From Clostridium sp. CAG:138 (GTDB lineage: Bacteria; Bacillota; Clostridia; Christensenellales; CAG-138): a DNA stretch of 45,741 nt. The stretch lies in the NCBI GenBank assembly GCA_000435055.1, contig FR879680.1:21270-67010 (forward strand), in the 5' to 3' direction. The notes below the pieces were generated by a model that was not told the origin of the DNA, searched no databases, and saw only the letters and a program-made list of their open reading frames with translations. The position numbers and the translations under genes were made by a program. This document shows positions 1 through 8,830 of the stretch, one piece after another; within the stretch, counting starts at the first letter, position 1, and the number at the start of each line of letters is the position of its first letter.

Positions 1-714
1 GTTCAGCAGGTCATCGGCAATGCACTCAAAAAAATCACGGGCGAAAATCTCACTCTCCATGCCTCCGGCCGCACGGACAGCGGCGTTCACGCGCGGGCGC
101 AGGCAGCGCATTTTGATACCGAAAGCCGAATTCCCGCCGAAAAATTCGCATTTGCACTGAACACATATCTGCCGCCCGACATTCGCATTAAAGCAAGCCT
201 TGAAATGCCGCGTGAAGGCGAGGCGGAGTTTCACGCACGCTTTTCCGTTCAAAAGAAGCACTACCGCTACCGTGTGCTCAACAGCCGCCATGCCTCCGCT
301 TTTTTGCGCAGCACGGCGCTGCATATTCATACCCCGCTCAGCATTGAAAAGCTCAATGCCGCGGCGGAGCTTTTTCTCGGCACACATGATTTTGCGGCTT
401 TCAAAGCCGCGGGAAGCAAAGCCGAAACGACTGTTCGCACGATTTTTCTCTCCCGCTGGAGCCGCGACGGGGACTGTATCGTTTACGATGTTGCGGGCAG
501 CGGTTTTCTTTACAACATGGTTCGCATCATGGTCGGCACCATGCTCCGCATCGGGCAGGGCTATGACGACATCTCCAAACTCCGTCACGCGCTCGAATGC
601 CCGCGCCGCGAAAATGCCGGCGACACCGCTCCCGCGCACGGGCTGACGCTTTGGCGCATCGAGTATTCGGAGTTTGACACGGAGGACCTGCTCCTGCGCA
701 ATTTCCTCCTTTGA
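1..714 (+). CDS. truA: tRNA pseudouridine synthase A (5' end outside window)
   Basis: Converts uridines 38-40 of the tRNA anticodon stem to pseudouridine in the cytoplasm. The reading frame is open from base 1, so the N-terminus is missing. The family motif GRTDSGVHA, which carries the catalytic aspartate, is read near residue 25 of the visible part. It is followed by the typical HxxAxFxxxxKHYRYR-like stretch (FHARFSVQKKHYRYR) and the C-terminal FLYNMVRIMVGTML segment. The gene is the first of a same-strand run with xth, dapF, dus and cca; its stop is about 40 nt before the exonuclease start. Identification is firm; only the start is unknown. Confidence 0.96.
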   Translation, partial: VQQVIGNALKKITGENLTLHASGRTDSGVHARAQAAHFDTESRIPAEKFAFALNTYLPPDIRIKASLEMPREGEAEFHARFSVQKKHYRYRVLNSRHASAFLRSTALHIHTPLSIEKLNAAAELFLGTHDFAAFKAAGSKAETTVRTIFLSRWSRDGDCIVYDVAGSGFLYNMVRIMVGTMLRIGQGYDDISKLRHALECPRRENAGDTAPAHGLTLWRIEYSEFDTEDLLLRNFLL

Positions 715-755
715 TTTTCTGTGATTTAATAACTGTTCCGAAAGGATATGCTGCT

Positions 756-1532
756 GTGACCGAAAAATTTATTTCATGGAACGTTAACGGGCTGCGCGCC
801 TGCATGGGCAAAGGGTTCAAAAACTTTTTTGATGAAACCGATGCCGACATTTTTGCTCTTCAGGAAACAAAATTGCAGGAAGGGCAGATAGATTTCGCCC
901 CCGAAGGGTACATGGGCTTCTGGAATTATGCCGAAAAAAAAGGTTATTCCGGAACGGCCGTCTTCACAAAAAAAGAACCGCTTTCCGTTGCTTACGGCAT
1001 GGATGCGGATGAAAAATTCGAAACCGAGGGACGCGTCATAACCCTTGAATTTCCCGATTATTATTTTGTAACGGTATACACCCCGAATGCGCAGCGCGAG
1101 CTTACACGGCTTGCTTTCCGCTGCGAATGGGAGGATGCTTTCCGCGCCTATCTCATCGGACTTGATAAGAAAAAACCCGTTATCGTCTGCGGCGATATGA
1201 ACGTTGCGCATAACGAAATTGACCTTAAAAACCCGAAGAGCAACCGCGGCAATGCAGGATTCACCGATGAAGAAAGACAGAAATTCACCGTGCTGCTTGA
1301 AAGCGGCTTTGCGGACAGTTTCCGTATGCTTTATCCCGACAGGGCGGATGCCTACACATGGTGGAGCTATATGTTCAAAGCACGTGAGCGGAACACCGGC
1401 TGGCGCATAGACTACTTTCTTGTCAGCGCAAGGCTTGTCCCGTCCGTTAAGGATGCCTTCATTCGCCCCGATGTCATGGGCAGTGATCATTGCCCGGTCG
1501 GGCTGCTGCTTGAAACGCAGCGTCAGGGTTGA
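756..1532 (+). CDS. xth: Exodeoxyribonuclease III (AP endonuclease family)
   Basis: Repair nuclease that cleaves DNA at abasic sites and trims 3' ends. The endonuclease/exonuclease/phosphatase fold motifs are all visible: WNVNGLRA at the N-terminus, LQETKLQ with the metal-binding glutamate, CGDMNVAHNEIDL in the middle, and the terminal SDHCPVGL. The frame is open from a TTG at 711, but I chose GTG at 756 because AAAGGA at 741-746 sits at good spacing and the protein (258 aa) then begins TEKFISWN, matching the usual family length. It follows truA closely and is probably co-transcribed with it. Confidence 0.95.
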   Translation: MTEKFISWNVNGLRACMGKGFKNFFDETDADIFALQETKLQEGQIDFAPEGYMGFWNYAEKKGYSGTAVFTKKEPLSVAYGMDADEKFETEGRVITLEFPDYYFVTVYTPNAQRELTRLAFRCEWEDAFRAYLIGLDKKKPVIVCGDMNVAHNEIDLKNPKSNRGNAGFTDEERQKFTVLLESGFADSFRMLYPDRADAYTWWSYMFKARERNTGWRIDYFLVSARLVPSVKDAFIRPDVMGSDHCPVGLLLETQRQG

Positions 1533-1627
1533 TGAATCCGAATACATATTTTACGTACTGCATCCGAAAACGGCTTGCATCCGCACTGTTTTCCGATTAG
1601 TTTGATTAATTCATCGAAGAGGTTTCT

Positions 1628-2470
1628 ATGCTTTTTAATTTTACAAAAATGCACGGTTTGGGCAACGATATGATTCTTATCGACGACCGTGAAGAAAAAA
1701 TCCGCAACATCAACGAATTTGCCCGCCGAATCCTGCACCGCAACACGGGCGTGGGCGCAGACAATCTTTTAATCGTTCGCAAGCCCTCCCTCCCCGGTGC
1801 GGACGTTCGTATGCTGATTTTAAACAATGACGGCAGTGAGGCGGAGATGTGCGGCAACGGTATCCGCTGCTTTGTGAAATTCATAATTGAAAAGGGCATT
1901 GTCCCCGCCCCGGATGTGTCCGTTGAAACGCTTTCGGGCATTAAAAAGACTCATGCGGAACTTTCGGACGGCGCAGTTGTTCGCATCGGCGTCAACATGG
2001 GTGAACCGAAGCTGGATTGTGCGGACATTCCCGTTTCGGCAGAGGGTGATTTCCTTCAAAAAAGCCTTTACTCCCACGGGCGGCGTTTTGTAGTTTCCTG
2101 TGTGAACACGGGCATTCCGCACACGGTTGTGTTCGTTGATGATGTTGATCTTACCGATGTTGAATACTACGGCAGGGATATTGAGCACAGTCCGATTTTC
2201 CCGAAGCGCACGAATGTTGATTTTGTTCAGGTTATCGACAGGGAGAATATCATCATGCGCACATGGGAACGCGGATGCGGAAGCACGATGTGCTGCGGAA
2301 CGGGCGCGTGTGCCTCCGCTGCGGCGTGCATCCTTGCAAAGCATACCGAACGCCGCGTGAATGTGCATGTTGAAATCGGCACGCTCGGCATCGAATGGCT
2401 GCCCGATAACACTCTCTATATGTCCGGCCCCGCCGCGACCGTCTGCGAGGGTGTTTATCATTATGAGTAA
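1628..2470 (+). CDS. dapF: Diaminopimelate epimerase
   Basis: Interconverts LL- and meso-diaminopimelate, the last step before lysine and the source of the peptidoglycan cross-linking residue. The 280-aa protein has both catalytic cysteines of the two-base mechanism: C75 in EMCGNGIRCF and C223 in the CGTGACAS motif. It starts FTKMHGLGNDMILID as most family members do. The second motif reads ERGCGSTMCCGTGA, with an extra Cys just before the catalytic one. It lies about 95 nt after xth on the same strand. Confidence 0.97.
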   Translation: MLFNFTKMHGLGNDMILIDDREEKIRNINEFARRILHRNTGVGADNLLIVRKPSLPGADVRMLILNNDGSEAEMCGNGIRCFVKFIIEKGIVPAPDVSVETLSGIKKTHAELSDGAVVRIGVNMGEPKLDCADIPVSAEGDFLQKSLYSHGRRFVVSCVNTGIPHTVVFVDDVDLTDVEYYGRDIEHSPIFPKRTNVDFVQVIDRENIIMRTWERGCGSTMCCGTGACASAAACILAKHTERRVNVHVEIGTLGIEWLPDNTLYMSGPAATVCEGVYHYE

Positions 2471-2598
2471 TTGTCGTCACGCATGATTGCTCCTGCCGCA
2501 GAATTCCGCTGTCCGCTTGAATTTGCGGCGAAATTTTATTTTGAGAACCATTAAAAAACGGAAGGCAAAGCGTTTACCGCTTTTGAACCCGCTGCAAA

Positions 2599-3642
2599 AT
2601 GCAAATACCGACCCCTCCGCCCGCTTCGGCGGTGCTTTCAAAAATACTTTGCCGCGATACGTGCGGCTGCATACCCGTGCTGCTTGCGCCGATGGCAGGC
2701 ATAACAGATCCCGCCTTCCGCCGCCTCTGCATTGAACAGGGCTGCGATTTCACCTTCACGGAAATGGTCAGTGCAAAGGGTTTGCATTACAACAACAAAA
2801 AAACAAAGGAACTTATCGACATATCCCCCGTCGAGCGGCCCTGCGGGGTGCAGCTTTTCGGGCACGAACCCGAGATTATCGCCGACACCGCAAAACGGCT
2901 TTCGGAGGAACTGAATGCCGATTCCGCATCCTCCGTGAATCAAAAGCAGATTGCGGTTTTCGACATCAATATGGGCTGCCCCGCGCCGAAAATCACCGGC
3001 AACGGGGACGGCTCCGCACTCATGCGCTCCCCCGCGCTTGCCGCACGCATTATTGAAGCCGCCGTTCGTGCGGTCAGCATTCCCGTAAGCGTCAAATTCC
3101 GCCTCGGCTGGGATGCGGATTCAATCAATGCGGTTGAATTTGCAAAGATGGCCGAGTCCTCCGGTGCTGCTTTTGTCACCGTTCACGGCCGAACCCGAAT
3201 GCAGATGTATTCGGGAACTGCGGATTGGGATAAGATTGCGGAGGTTGTGAATGCCGTGCACATTCCCGTCATCGGCAACGGGGATGTTTTCAGCGGAACG
3301 GATGCTGCCGCACTCGCTGCAAAAACGGGCTGCGCGGGCATCATGGCCGCAAGGGGCGCACAGGGGAATCCCTTCCTTTTTGCGGAAATCCGCGCCGCGC
3401 TGCGCGGAGAAGATTACGTTCCCCCTTCCGCCCGCGCAAGGCTTGACGCTGCGCTTCGGCATATTTCGGAATACATTGCCGCTCACGGGGACGGCGCATT
3501 TGCCGATATGCGCAAGCATATTGCATGGTACACAAAGGGCATGTACGGCAGCACCGAACTGCGCCGCCGCGTAAACAATTGCGGCAGCACCGCGGAGCTT
3601 TCGGAGCTTGTCCGCCGATTCCGCGATGAGGTTTCGGACTGA
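2599..3642 (+). CDS. dusB: tRNA-dihydrouridine synthase (DusB-like)
   Basis: FMN-dependent reduction of uridine to dihydrouridine in tRNA. Visible family signatures are LLAPMAGITDPAFRRL near the N-terminus, INMGCPAPKITGNGDGSALM with the catalytic cysteine, VTVHGRTRMQMYSG, and the FMN phosphate-binding IGNGDVFSG followed by GIMAARGAQGNPFLF. The N-terminus before APMAGITD is about 30 residues, somewhat longer than usual, and no convincing Shine-Dalgarno precedes the ATG at 2599. A GTG at 2632 is an in-frame alternative, so the start is uncertain. The function is clear; the exact Dus subclass is inferred from the motif set. Confidence 0.92.
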   Translation: MQIPTPPPASAVLSKILCRDTCGCIPVLLAPMAGITDPAFRRLCIEQGCDFTFTEMVSAKGLHYNNKKTKELIDISPVERPCGVQLFGHEPEIIADTAKRLSEELNADSASSVNQKQIAVFDINMGCPAPKITGNGDGSALMRSPALAARIIEAAVRAVSIPVSVKFRLGWDADSINAVEFAKMAESSGAAFVTVHGRTRMQMYSGTADWDKIAEVVNAVHIPVIGNGDVFSGTDAAALAAKTGCAGIMAARGAQGNPFLFAEIRAALRGEDYVPPSARARLDAALRHISEYIAAHGDGAFADMRKHIAWYTKGMYGSTELRRRVNNCGSTAELSELVRRFRDEVSD

Positions 3643-3730
3643 TTTTTGAGCTTGGGTTTCGATGCGTTTCAGAGCGGGCCTGCCCCTTTCCCGGCACCCC
3701 GTAAAAGTTTAAAAAAGAGAGGGCTTTATC

Positions 3731-5188
3731 ATGACCGAAAGCAAATCAACGCGTAAACCGAATGCGGACGGAGTTCGCACCCTTCCCTCTTCCGTCAGTT
3801 TACCCGAATCGCTTATCCGCATTGCGGAGCGCATTTCGGCGCGGGGCTGCCGTCTTTTTGCCGTCGGCGGGCTTGTGCGCAATACGCTTCTCGGGCTGCC
3901 CGTCAGCGATATTGACATATGTTCCGCCCTCACTCCGGACGAAACAATTGAGCTTGTGCACGAAATGGGATTCAAAGTTGTTCCGAAGGGAATTGCTTTC
4001 GGCATGGTCGAAATTCACGCCGACGGACAAAAGTTTGAACACACAACTTTCCGTGCCGACAAATACTCCGCCGGCGGCGCGCACCGCCCGACGAGCATAC
4101 AGTTTTCAAAAACACCCGAGGAGGATTCACGTCGGCGCGACTTTTCGGTAAATGCACTGTATTGCGATATTCTGACGCGTGAAATACTTGACCCCTCCGG
4201 CGGTCTGCCCGATCTTGAAAACAGGGTCTTGAGAACATCAAGCATTGACCCTGAAATCGTGCTTGCGGATGACGGACTGCGTATTCTTCGGCTTGTTCGT
4301 TTTGCGGCGGAGCTTCAATTTAAAATCGACCCTGCCACCTTCGCATGTGCATCAAGGCTTTGCGGCAATCTGCGCGATATTTCCGCCGAACGCATTCGCG
4401 ATGAATTGAATAAACTCCTTCTCTGTGATATAAAATACGGTTCGCGAAACACGGAACAGGTGCTGAACGGACTGCTGCTGCTGCGCGACATCGGCGCACT
4501 TGCAGTCATTCTTCCCGAGCTGTCCCGCGGACGCGGCATTGCGCAAAAGCCCACACATCACCGCTATGACGTGCTTGACCACGCACTTCATACCGCTGCG
4601 GAATCCAAACCCATGCTTGTTCCCCGCCTTGCCGGGCTGCTGCACGATGTTGCAAAACCCGTTGTTCTGGAAAAAAACGGCAATATGCACGGACACGATG
4701 CGGAAGGTGAAATTATTTCCCGAGAAATAATGCAGCGGCTCCGTTATGACAACAAAACGACGGACGAAGTCTGTTTCATCGTCCGTCATCATATGTACGA
4801 TCTTAACAACACCGCAAAGGACAAAACGCTGCGCCGAACATTTGCCCGCTGGGGCGTTGAACGAAGCCTTGAAATTGCGGATATCCGTGAAGCCGATGTT
4901 CACGGTTCCGGAATCATCACCGGAGAAGTTGAATCGGCTGCACGCTGGCGCATATTGCTTCAAAAAATGCAGCAGGAAGGCGTCCCGTTCTCCGCACATG
5001 CGCTCAATTGCAGCGGTGCGGACATCATGAATTGGCTCAGCCTTCCCGCTTCACCCGCCGTCGGAAAAATCAAAGCGGCTCTGCTTGCGCATTGCGCCGT
5101 TTATCCTGCGGACAACACACCCGCACGGCTGAAAAAGCTCGCGTGCGATATGCTGCACCGAGACGTACAAAACGAAACCCGGCTTTGA
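3731..5188 (+). CDS. cca: CCA tRNA nucleotidyltransferase
   Basis: Adds or repairs the 3'-terminal CCA of tRNAs (class II nucleotidyltransferase). Residues near 35-60 show FAVGGLVRNTLLG followed by DIDICS, the GG...DxD catalytic motif. The head-domain continuation RRDFSVNALYCD and the RLVRFAAEL segment follow. A C-terminal HD domain (HRYDVLDHALHT ... LAGLLHDVAKP) makes this the long HD-containing type of 485 aa. An AAGAGAGGG-rich site lies before the ATG. It is the last gene of the + strand run and is followed by a hairpin/T-run at 5246-5285. Confidence 0.94.
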   Translation: MTESKSTRKPNADGVRTLPSSVSLPESLIRIAERISARGCRLFAVGGLVRNTLLGLPVSDIDICSALTPDETIELVHEMGFKVVPKGIAFGMVEIHADGQKFEHTTFRADKYSAGGAHRPTSIQFSKTPEEDSRRRDFSVNALYCDILTREILDPSGGLPDLENRVLRTSSIDPEIVLADDGLRILRLVRFAAELQFKIDPATFACASRLCGNLRDISAERIRDELNKLLLCDIKYGSRNTEQVLNGLLLLRDIGALAVILPELSRGRGIAQKPTHHRYDVLDHALHTAAESKPMLVPRLAGLLHDVAKPVVLEKNGNMHGHDAEGEIISREIMQRLRYDNKTTDEVCFIVRHHMYDLNNTAKDKTLRRTFARWGVERSLEIADIREADVHGSGIITGEVESAARWRILLQKMQQEGVPFSAHALNCSGADIMNWLSLPASPAVGKIKAALLAHCAVYPADNTPARLKKLACDMLHRDVQNETRL

Positions 5189-5245
5189 ATGCAGCCGCGT
5201 TTTCGGAACGGCACGGCACCGTGCCGCAGGACGGATCATGCAGAC

Positions 5246-5285
5246 GCTGACTTGAAGCGGTTAAGCCCCGCGTCAGCTTTTTGTT
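5246..5285 (+). terminator. Rho-independent terminator after cca
   Basis: GCTGAC (5246-5251) pairs with GTCAGC (5272-5277), with an inner GCGG/CCGC stem, followed by TTTTTGTTTT. It closes the + strand run that ends with cca and abuts the end of the convergent DUF1540 gene. Confidence 0.7.
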
Positions 5286-5465
5286 TTATTTTCTGCGGTA
5301 ACTTCCGCAAAGGCTCTCATCGGCGGGATCGCCGTTTCCGCTGTTTTTGCAGCAGCAGGGTTCGATCTGAATCCTTGAAAGTTCGCAATATGCGCCTTTG
5401 TCGTTGTATCGGCAGCTTGTGACGCGGCAGCCGACGGTCTGGCAGCCAACCTGATTCTGTGTCAT
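5286..5465 (-). CDS. DUF1540 cysteine-rich small protein
   Basis: A 59-residue protein with eight cysteines. It begins MTQNQVGCQTVGC, has the core CRYNDKGAYC and ends DESLCGSYRRK, which matches the DUF1540 pattern common in clostridia (C-x-V-x-x-C-x-Y-N ... C ... I ... C-x-S-Y). AAAGGAGAAC lies just upstream of the ATG at 5465, an excellent ribosome-binding site. Members of this family are small, probably metal- or disulfide-stabilised proteins of unknown role, some linked to sporulating Firmicutes. It stands alone on the minus strand between two hairpin terminators. Confidence 0.9.
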   Translation of the reverse strand: MTQNQVGCQTVGCRVTSCRYNDKGAYCELSRIQIEPCCCKNSGNGDPADESLCGSYRRK

Positions 5466-5539
5466 GGTTTCTGTTCTCCTTTAAACAAAATGTTTTTCGG
5501 ACGGCATTCCGCCCAAAGGAAGTATGCGCAGATTCCGTG

Positions 5540-5561
5540 ATTCAATTCATATTCAATTCAT
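5540..5561. repeat. Two tandem 11-bp repeats upstream of the DUF1540 gene
   Basis: ATTCAATTCAT occurs twice head to tail (5540-5550 and 5551-5561). It lies about 75-95 nt upstream of the DUF1540 start, where a promoter or operator is expected. No function can be assigned. Confidence 0.5.
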
Positions 5562-5608
5562 ATCTGAAACTCGGAAACATCATCCGAAACTCCCGTTCCG
5601 AAACAGCG

Positions 5609-5643
5609 GCGGCCCGGAGCCGATTTGCTCCGAGCCGCTTTTT
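5609..5643 (+). terminator. Strong hairpin with T-run between the hydrolase fusion gene and the DUF1540 gene
   Basis: GCGGC-c-CGGAGC (5609-5620) pairs with GCTCCG-a-GCCGC (5627-5638), 11 bp with one mismatch, followed by TTTTT on the + strand. The only nearby gene that needs a terminator is the minus-strand fusion gene ending at 5693, yet the T-run is on the + side. It may act in both directions or stop antisense transcription. Confidence 0.5.
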
Positions 5644-5692
5644 GAAATGATTTCAAAAACCGAGTTTTGAACCCGTTTTTTGCAAAACAATA

Positions 5693-8029
5693 TTAATTAT
5701 CGTATCCCGCCGGAATGAAGCCGCGGACAAGTTCGGCGATCCTGTCGGGTTTTTCCTCATGAACAAGGTGCCCCGCATTGCGAATGACGGTGCACGAGCA
5801 GCTGCGCAGGGAGGAGCGGTATTCGTCAACTTCGCCTGCGGGGTGCCACTTGTCATCCTCTCCCCAAAGCAGCAGAACGGGAGCCTGAATTTCACGCAGA
5901 GATGAAATCAGCGCGTTTTCGTCAAACTCAGCCAAAGTTCGGCGAACGGCATAACGGCTTGAACTGTCCGCAACGGGCTTGAAATACTCCGCAGCATCGT
6001 GTTCGTTTATTACAGTATGGTCAAAGACGCATTCGTTAAGCATTTTTTTAACGGATTTAAGGTTATACATTCTGGAGGCAATTCCGCCGAACAGTCCGCT
6101 TTCCATCATTCGGACGGTGAGCGGCATTTCACTCGTTACACCGCCGGGGCAGATTGCGACAATCTTTCCGACACGCTCAGGATGCTTGTGCGCAAGCTCA
6201 AGCGCGTACCCCGCACCGAAGGAAAAACCGAGAATATGCGCGGATTCGATTCCCATTGAATCCATGAAGCGCGCAAGACTTTCGGCATGGTCGCCGATGG
6301 TATAATCAAAGAAATCGGGTCTGTCCGAATAGCCGTGCCCCACAAGGTCAACGGCAATAACGCGGTAATACATTGCAAGCTTGTAAAACAGCCGGCGGAA
6401 GGTGTACAGGGACTGCCCCGCCGAATGAACCAAGATCAGCGGCTCGCCCTTGCCGCTTTCCATATAATGAATTCTTGCCGTTTCATAGCGCGTTTCGATA
6501 ACATGCACCGAGTTGCGCAGGCGCACCGCTTCCGAATCGGCAAATTCACTGTTTTTGATTGCATCTTCAAGTTTTGCACGCGCCGTTTCAAGGCGGGTTT
6601 CGGCATTTCGGAGCTTTTCAACAGCAGTATCGTGTGCATTCTTTGCGGCCGAAACGTTCTTGTCCGCATTACGAACGACAACATCCGCCGCATCAAAATC
6701 GGAACGCTTTGAATCGTAGTCGGCTTCGGCAGCATCGGTAAGCGCCTTTGCGTCGGCATAGATTTTTTTCTTTTCGGCGGCGCGCTCATTCGCTGTGTCA
6801 AGTGCGGTTTTGAGCCTTGCGGCTTCAACCTCGGCGGCTGCGGCGGCCGAACGGGCGGCGGTTTCGGCTTTTTCGGTTTCGACAATGCGCAGCTTTGCAT
6901 TTTCAAGCTGAGCCGCAAGCGCGTCAAGCGTTGCATTTTTTCCTGCAAGCGCAGCTTTTCTTCCGGTGCTTTCTTCATTCATTGCAGCGGTTTGCGCCTT
7001 TGCCGTGTCGTATTCATGCCGTGCGGAACGCAGTTTTTCGTCGTTTTCGGCAACGCAGCGTTCACATTCGGTCAGTTTTTCGCGAAGTGCGGCACACTCC
7101 GACGCAAGTGCGGAATGTTCCGAGGTCTGCTGCTTTTCGGTCTCCGCCGCAGCATCGGCTTTTGTCTTTGCGGCATTGACTTTCTGCATTGCCGCGTCCT
7201 TGTCCGCGCCCTTTTTGCCGTTTGCGGCGGTTTTAAGTGCATCGAGCTGCTGAGTCAGCGCGGTTCGGTCGCTTTTTGTTTTCTGGAGATCGCGGCCGAG
7301 CTTTGCAAGGCTTCGTTCGGCATCCGCAATCTGTTTTTCAAGCGCGCGCTTTTCGCCCGCAAGGCGCACCGACTCGGCGTTCAGTTCCGCAACAATACTT
7401 GCTTTTTCGCTCTCTGCTTTTCGAAATTCCTCCGATTCGCGGTCGGTTTTCGCGGCAAGCACTTCCGTCTGTGCGCTGTCGTTTCGAAGCTCTTCAAGCT
7501 GCTTATGAAGGCGCATTTCGGTTTCAACGGCATTTCGGTGCGCTGTTTCGGCGTTCTCAAGCGCGGCGCGGCAGCCTGCGGCAGCGGTGTGGGCGGCGTT
7601 GCTGTCCGTCTCCGCCTTGCGCAGAGCCTTTTCAAACTCGGAATACACGGCATAGCAGCGGTCGCTCTCCGCCTTGCGCTGGTTAAAAAGGCTTTGCGCA
7701 GCTGCGGCAATGCCGTTCTTTTCGTCGTATTCGGGTGTCAGCGCACTTCGGCGGCTTTGCCTTTCGCGCAATTCTTTTTCGGCGGCGCGCTCATCCCTGT
7801 GTGCATCCGAAAGGGCCTCTTCGGCGGATTGTGCGGCGCGTTTCGCGCTTTCCCGTGCATTTGCAAGATCACGCGCCCTGCGCTTTGCGCTTTCGGCAGC
7901 GGCAGTATCGCGATGAACGGTGCGAACCTCCTCTCTGCGAACCGGCAGCTCGCTGGGAAGGGTGACGTTGACAAATTCTCCGGTATGCTCGGAGTTGATG
8001 AATTTTTTAACTTCCAATGAAAGACTCAC
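5693..8029 (-). CDS. Long alanine-rich coiled coil fused to a C-terminal alpha/beta hydrolase
   Basis: A 778-residue protein with two clearly different parts. Residues about 35-505 are Ala/Glu/Lys/Arg-rich heptad-like sequence with almost no proline or glycine, predicted as one very long coiled coil. Residues about 510-778 form an alpha/beta hydrolase: LILVHSAGQ (oxyanion region), VDLVGHGYSD, the nucleophile elbow GFSFGAG with Ser603, acid near Asp726 in WGEDDKWHP, and His754 in NAGHLVHEE, so the triad looks intact. There is no signal peptide or transmembrane segment. The N-terminus (about 35 residues, VNVTLPSELPVRREEV) is unlike either part. It starts at GTG 8029 with AAAGGA upstream. The substrate is unknown. 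One continuous frame joins the parts, so this is a fusion and not two genes. Confidence 0.85.
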   Translation of the reverse strand: MSLSLEVKKFINSEHTGEFVNVTLPSELPVRREEVRTVHRDTAAAESAKRRARDLANARESAKRAAQSAEEALSDAHRDERAAEKELRERQSRRSALTPEYDEKNGIAAAAQSLFNQRKAESDRCYAVYSEFEKALRKAETDSNAAHTAAAGCRAALENAETAHRNAVETEMRLHKQLEELRNDSAQTEVLAAKTDRESEEFRKAESEKASIVAELNAESVRLAGEKRALEKQIADAERSLAKLGRDLQKTKSDRTALTQQLDALKTAANGKKGADKDAAMQKVNAAKTKADAAAETEKQQTSEHSALASECAALREKLTECERCVAENDEKLRSARHEYDTAKAQTAAMNEESTGRKAALAGKNATLDALAAQLENAKLRIVETEKAETAARSAAAAAEVEAARLKTALDTANERAAEKKKIYADAKALTDAAEADYDSKRSDFDAADVVVRNADKNVSAAKNAHDTAVEKLRNAETRLETARAKLEDAIKNSEFADSEAVRLRNSVHVIETRYETARIHYMESGKGEPLILVHSAGQSLYTFRRLFYKLAMYYRVIAVDLVGHGYSDRPDFFDYTIGDHAESLARFMDSMGIESAHILGFSFGAGYALELAHKHPERVGKIVAICPGGVTSEMPLTVRMMESGLFGGIASRMYNLKSVKKMLNECVFDHTVINEHDAAEYFKPVADSSSRYAVRRTLAEFDENALISSLREIQAPVLLLWGEDDKWHPAGEVDEYRSSLRSCSCTVIRNAGHLVHEEKPDRIAELVRGFIPAGYDN

Positions 8030-8050
8030 GGCTGTGACAATCCTTTCTGT

Positions 8051-8071
8051 ATCAGGTCATAATCAGGTCAT
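8051..8071. repeat. Short direct repeat upstream of the fusion gene
   Basis: ATCAGGTCAT occurs at 8051-8060 and again at 8062-8071, an 11-bp period. It lies 20-40 nt upstream of the start of the coiled-coil/hydrolase gene, next to its ribosome-binding site, so it could be an operator. The rest of 8072-8279 shows only a weak hairpin (AAAGCGG/CCGCTTT). Confidence 0.4.
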
Positions 8072-8279
8072 ATCTGTTCCGCACAGAGGGCACGCACCGG
8101 CAGAACTGTCGATTCGTGCGGCATTTCACGCGGAAAGCGGCAAAAACCCCGCTTTTCGGCGGTGAAACATGAAAAATCTGCCCCCTTTGCAGGTATTCTG
8201 TCTCTTTATTGTATTTTACACGAGGAAGCGCGGCTATGCAAGCAAAAATTTCGCATTTTTGCGGTTCGCCGTCCGCCGC

Positions 8280-8828
8280 TCACTGTTCCCCGCCCGCCGT
8301 ATACAGCTCCACGCAGTTTTCGCCGTCGATTTCTTCAAGGCGAACGGAAATTATCTCGTTTTTTGCCGTCGGAATGTTTTTTCCGACAAAATTCGGGCGA
8401 ATCGGAAGCTCCGAATGCCCCCTGTCGATAAGCACCGCAAGCTGAACCCGTGCCGGACGACCCAAAGCCATTACCGCATCGAGCGCAGCCCTTGCCGTTC
8501 GGCAGGTATAAATAACATCATCCACAAGGATAACCGTTTTTCCGATAAGCGAAAAATCCACTTCCGTCGTGCTTACCACGGGGTCGGGCGCAACAGTCGA
8601 AAGATCGTCGCGGTAAAGGGTTATGTCAAGTTCGCCGACGGGAATTTTTGCGCCGGTTATCCTTTCGATGTTTTCCGCAAGGCGGAACGCAAGCGGAACG
8701 CCGCGGGTGCGGATCCCGACAAGACATATGCCGTCCGTGCCGTGGTTTTTTTCGATTATCTGATGTGCCATCCGAACAAGCGTTCTGCCGATGTCATCTT
8801 CCGAAAGCAATTTTGCCTTAAATATCAT
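8280..8828 (-). CDS. pyrR: PyrR, pyrimidine operon regulator / uracil phosphoribosyltransferase
   Basis: In Firmicutes PyrR binds pyr mRNA and attenuates transcription in response to UMP; it also has uracil phosphoribosyltransferase activity. The 182-aa protein shows the family start KAKLLSEDDIGRTLVRMAHQI, VGIRTRGVPLA, and LDITLYRDDLS. The PRPP-binding loop reads VILVDDVIYTCRTARAA (about residues 99-115); the usual motif has TGRT, so residue 109 is Cys where Gly is normal. The C-terminal LIDRGHSELPIRPNFVGKNIPT is typical. No pyr biosynthetic gene and no obvious PyrR attenuator were seen nearby. An AGGA lies 10-13 nt before the ATG. Confidence 0.93.
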   Translation of the reverse strand: MIFKAKLLSEDDIGRTLVRMAHQIIEKNHGTDGICLVGIRTRGVPLAFRLAENIERITGAKIPVGELDITLYRDDLSTVAPDPVVSTTEVDFSLIGKTVILVDDVIYTCRTARAALDAVMALGRPARVQLAVLIDRGHSELPIRPNFVGKNIPTAKNEIISVRLEEIDGENCVELYTAGGEQ

Positions 8829-8830
8829 AT

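Noticed and set aside
6992..8020. 342-aa open frame on the + strand
   Set aside because: Antisense of the Ala/Glu/Lys-rich coiled coil; its Phe/Cys/Arg-rich product is a composition artefact.
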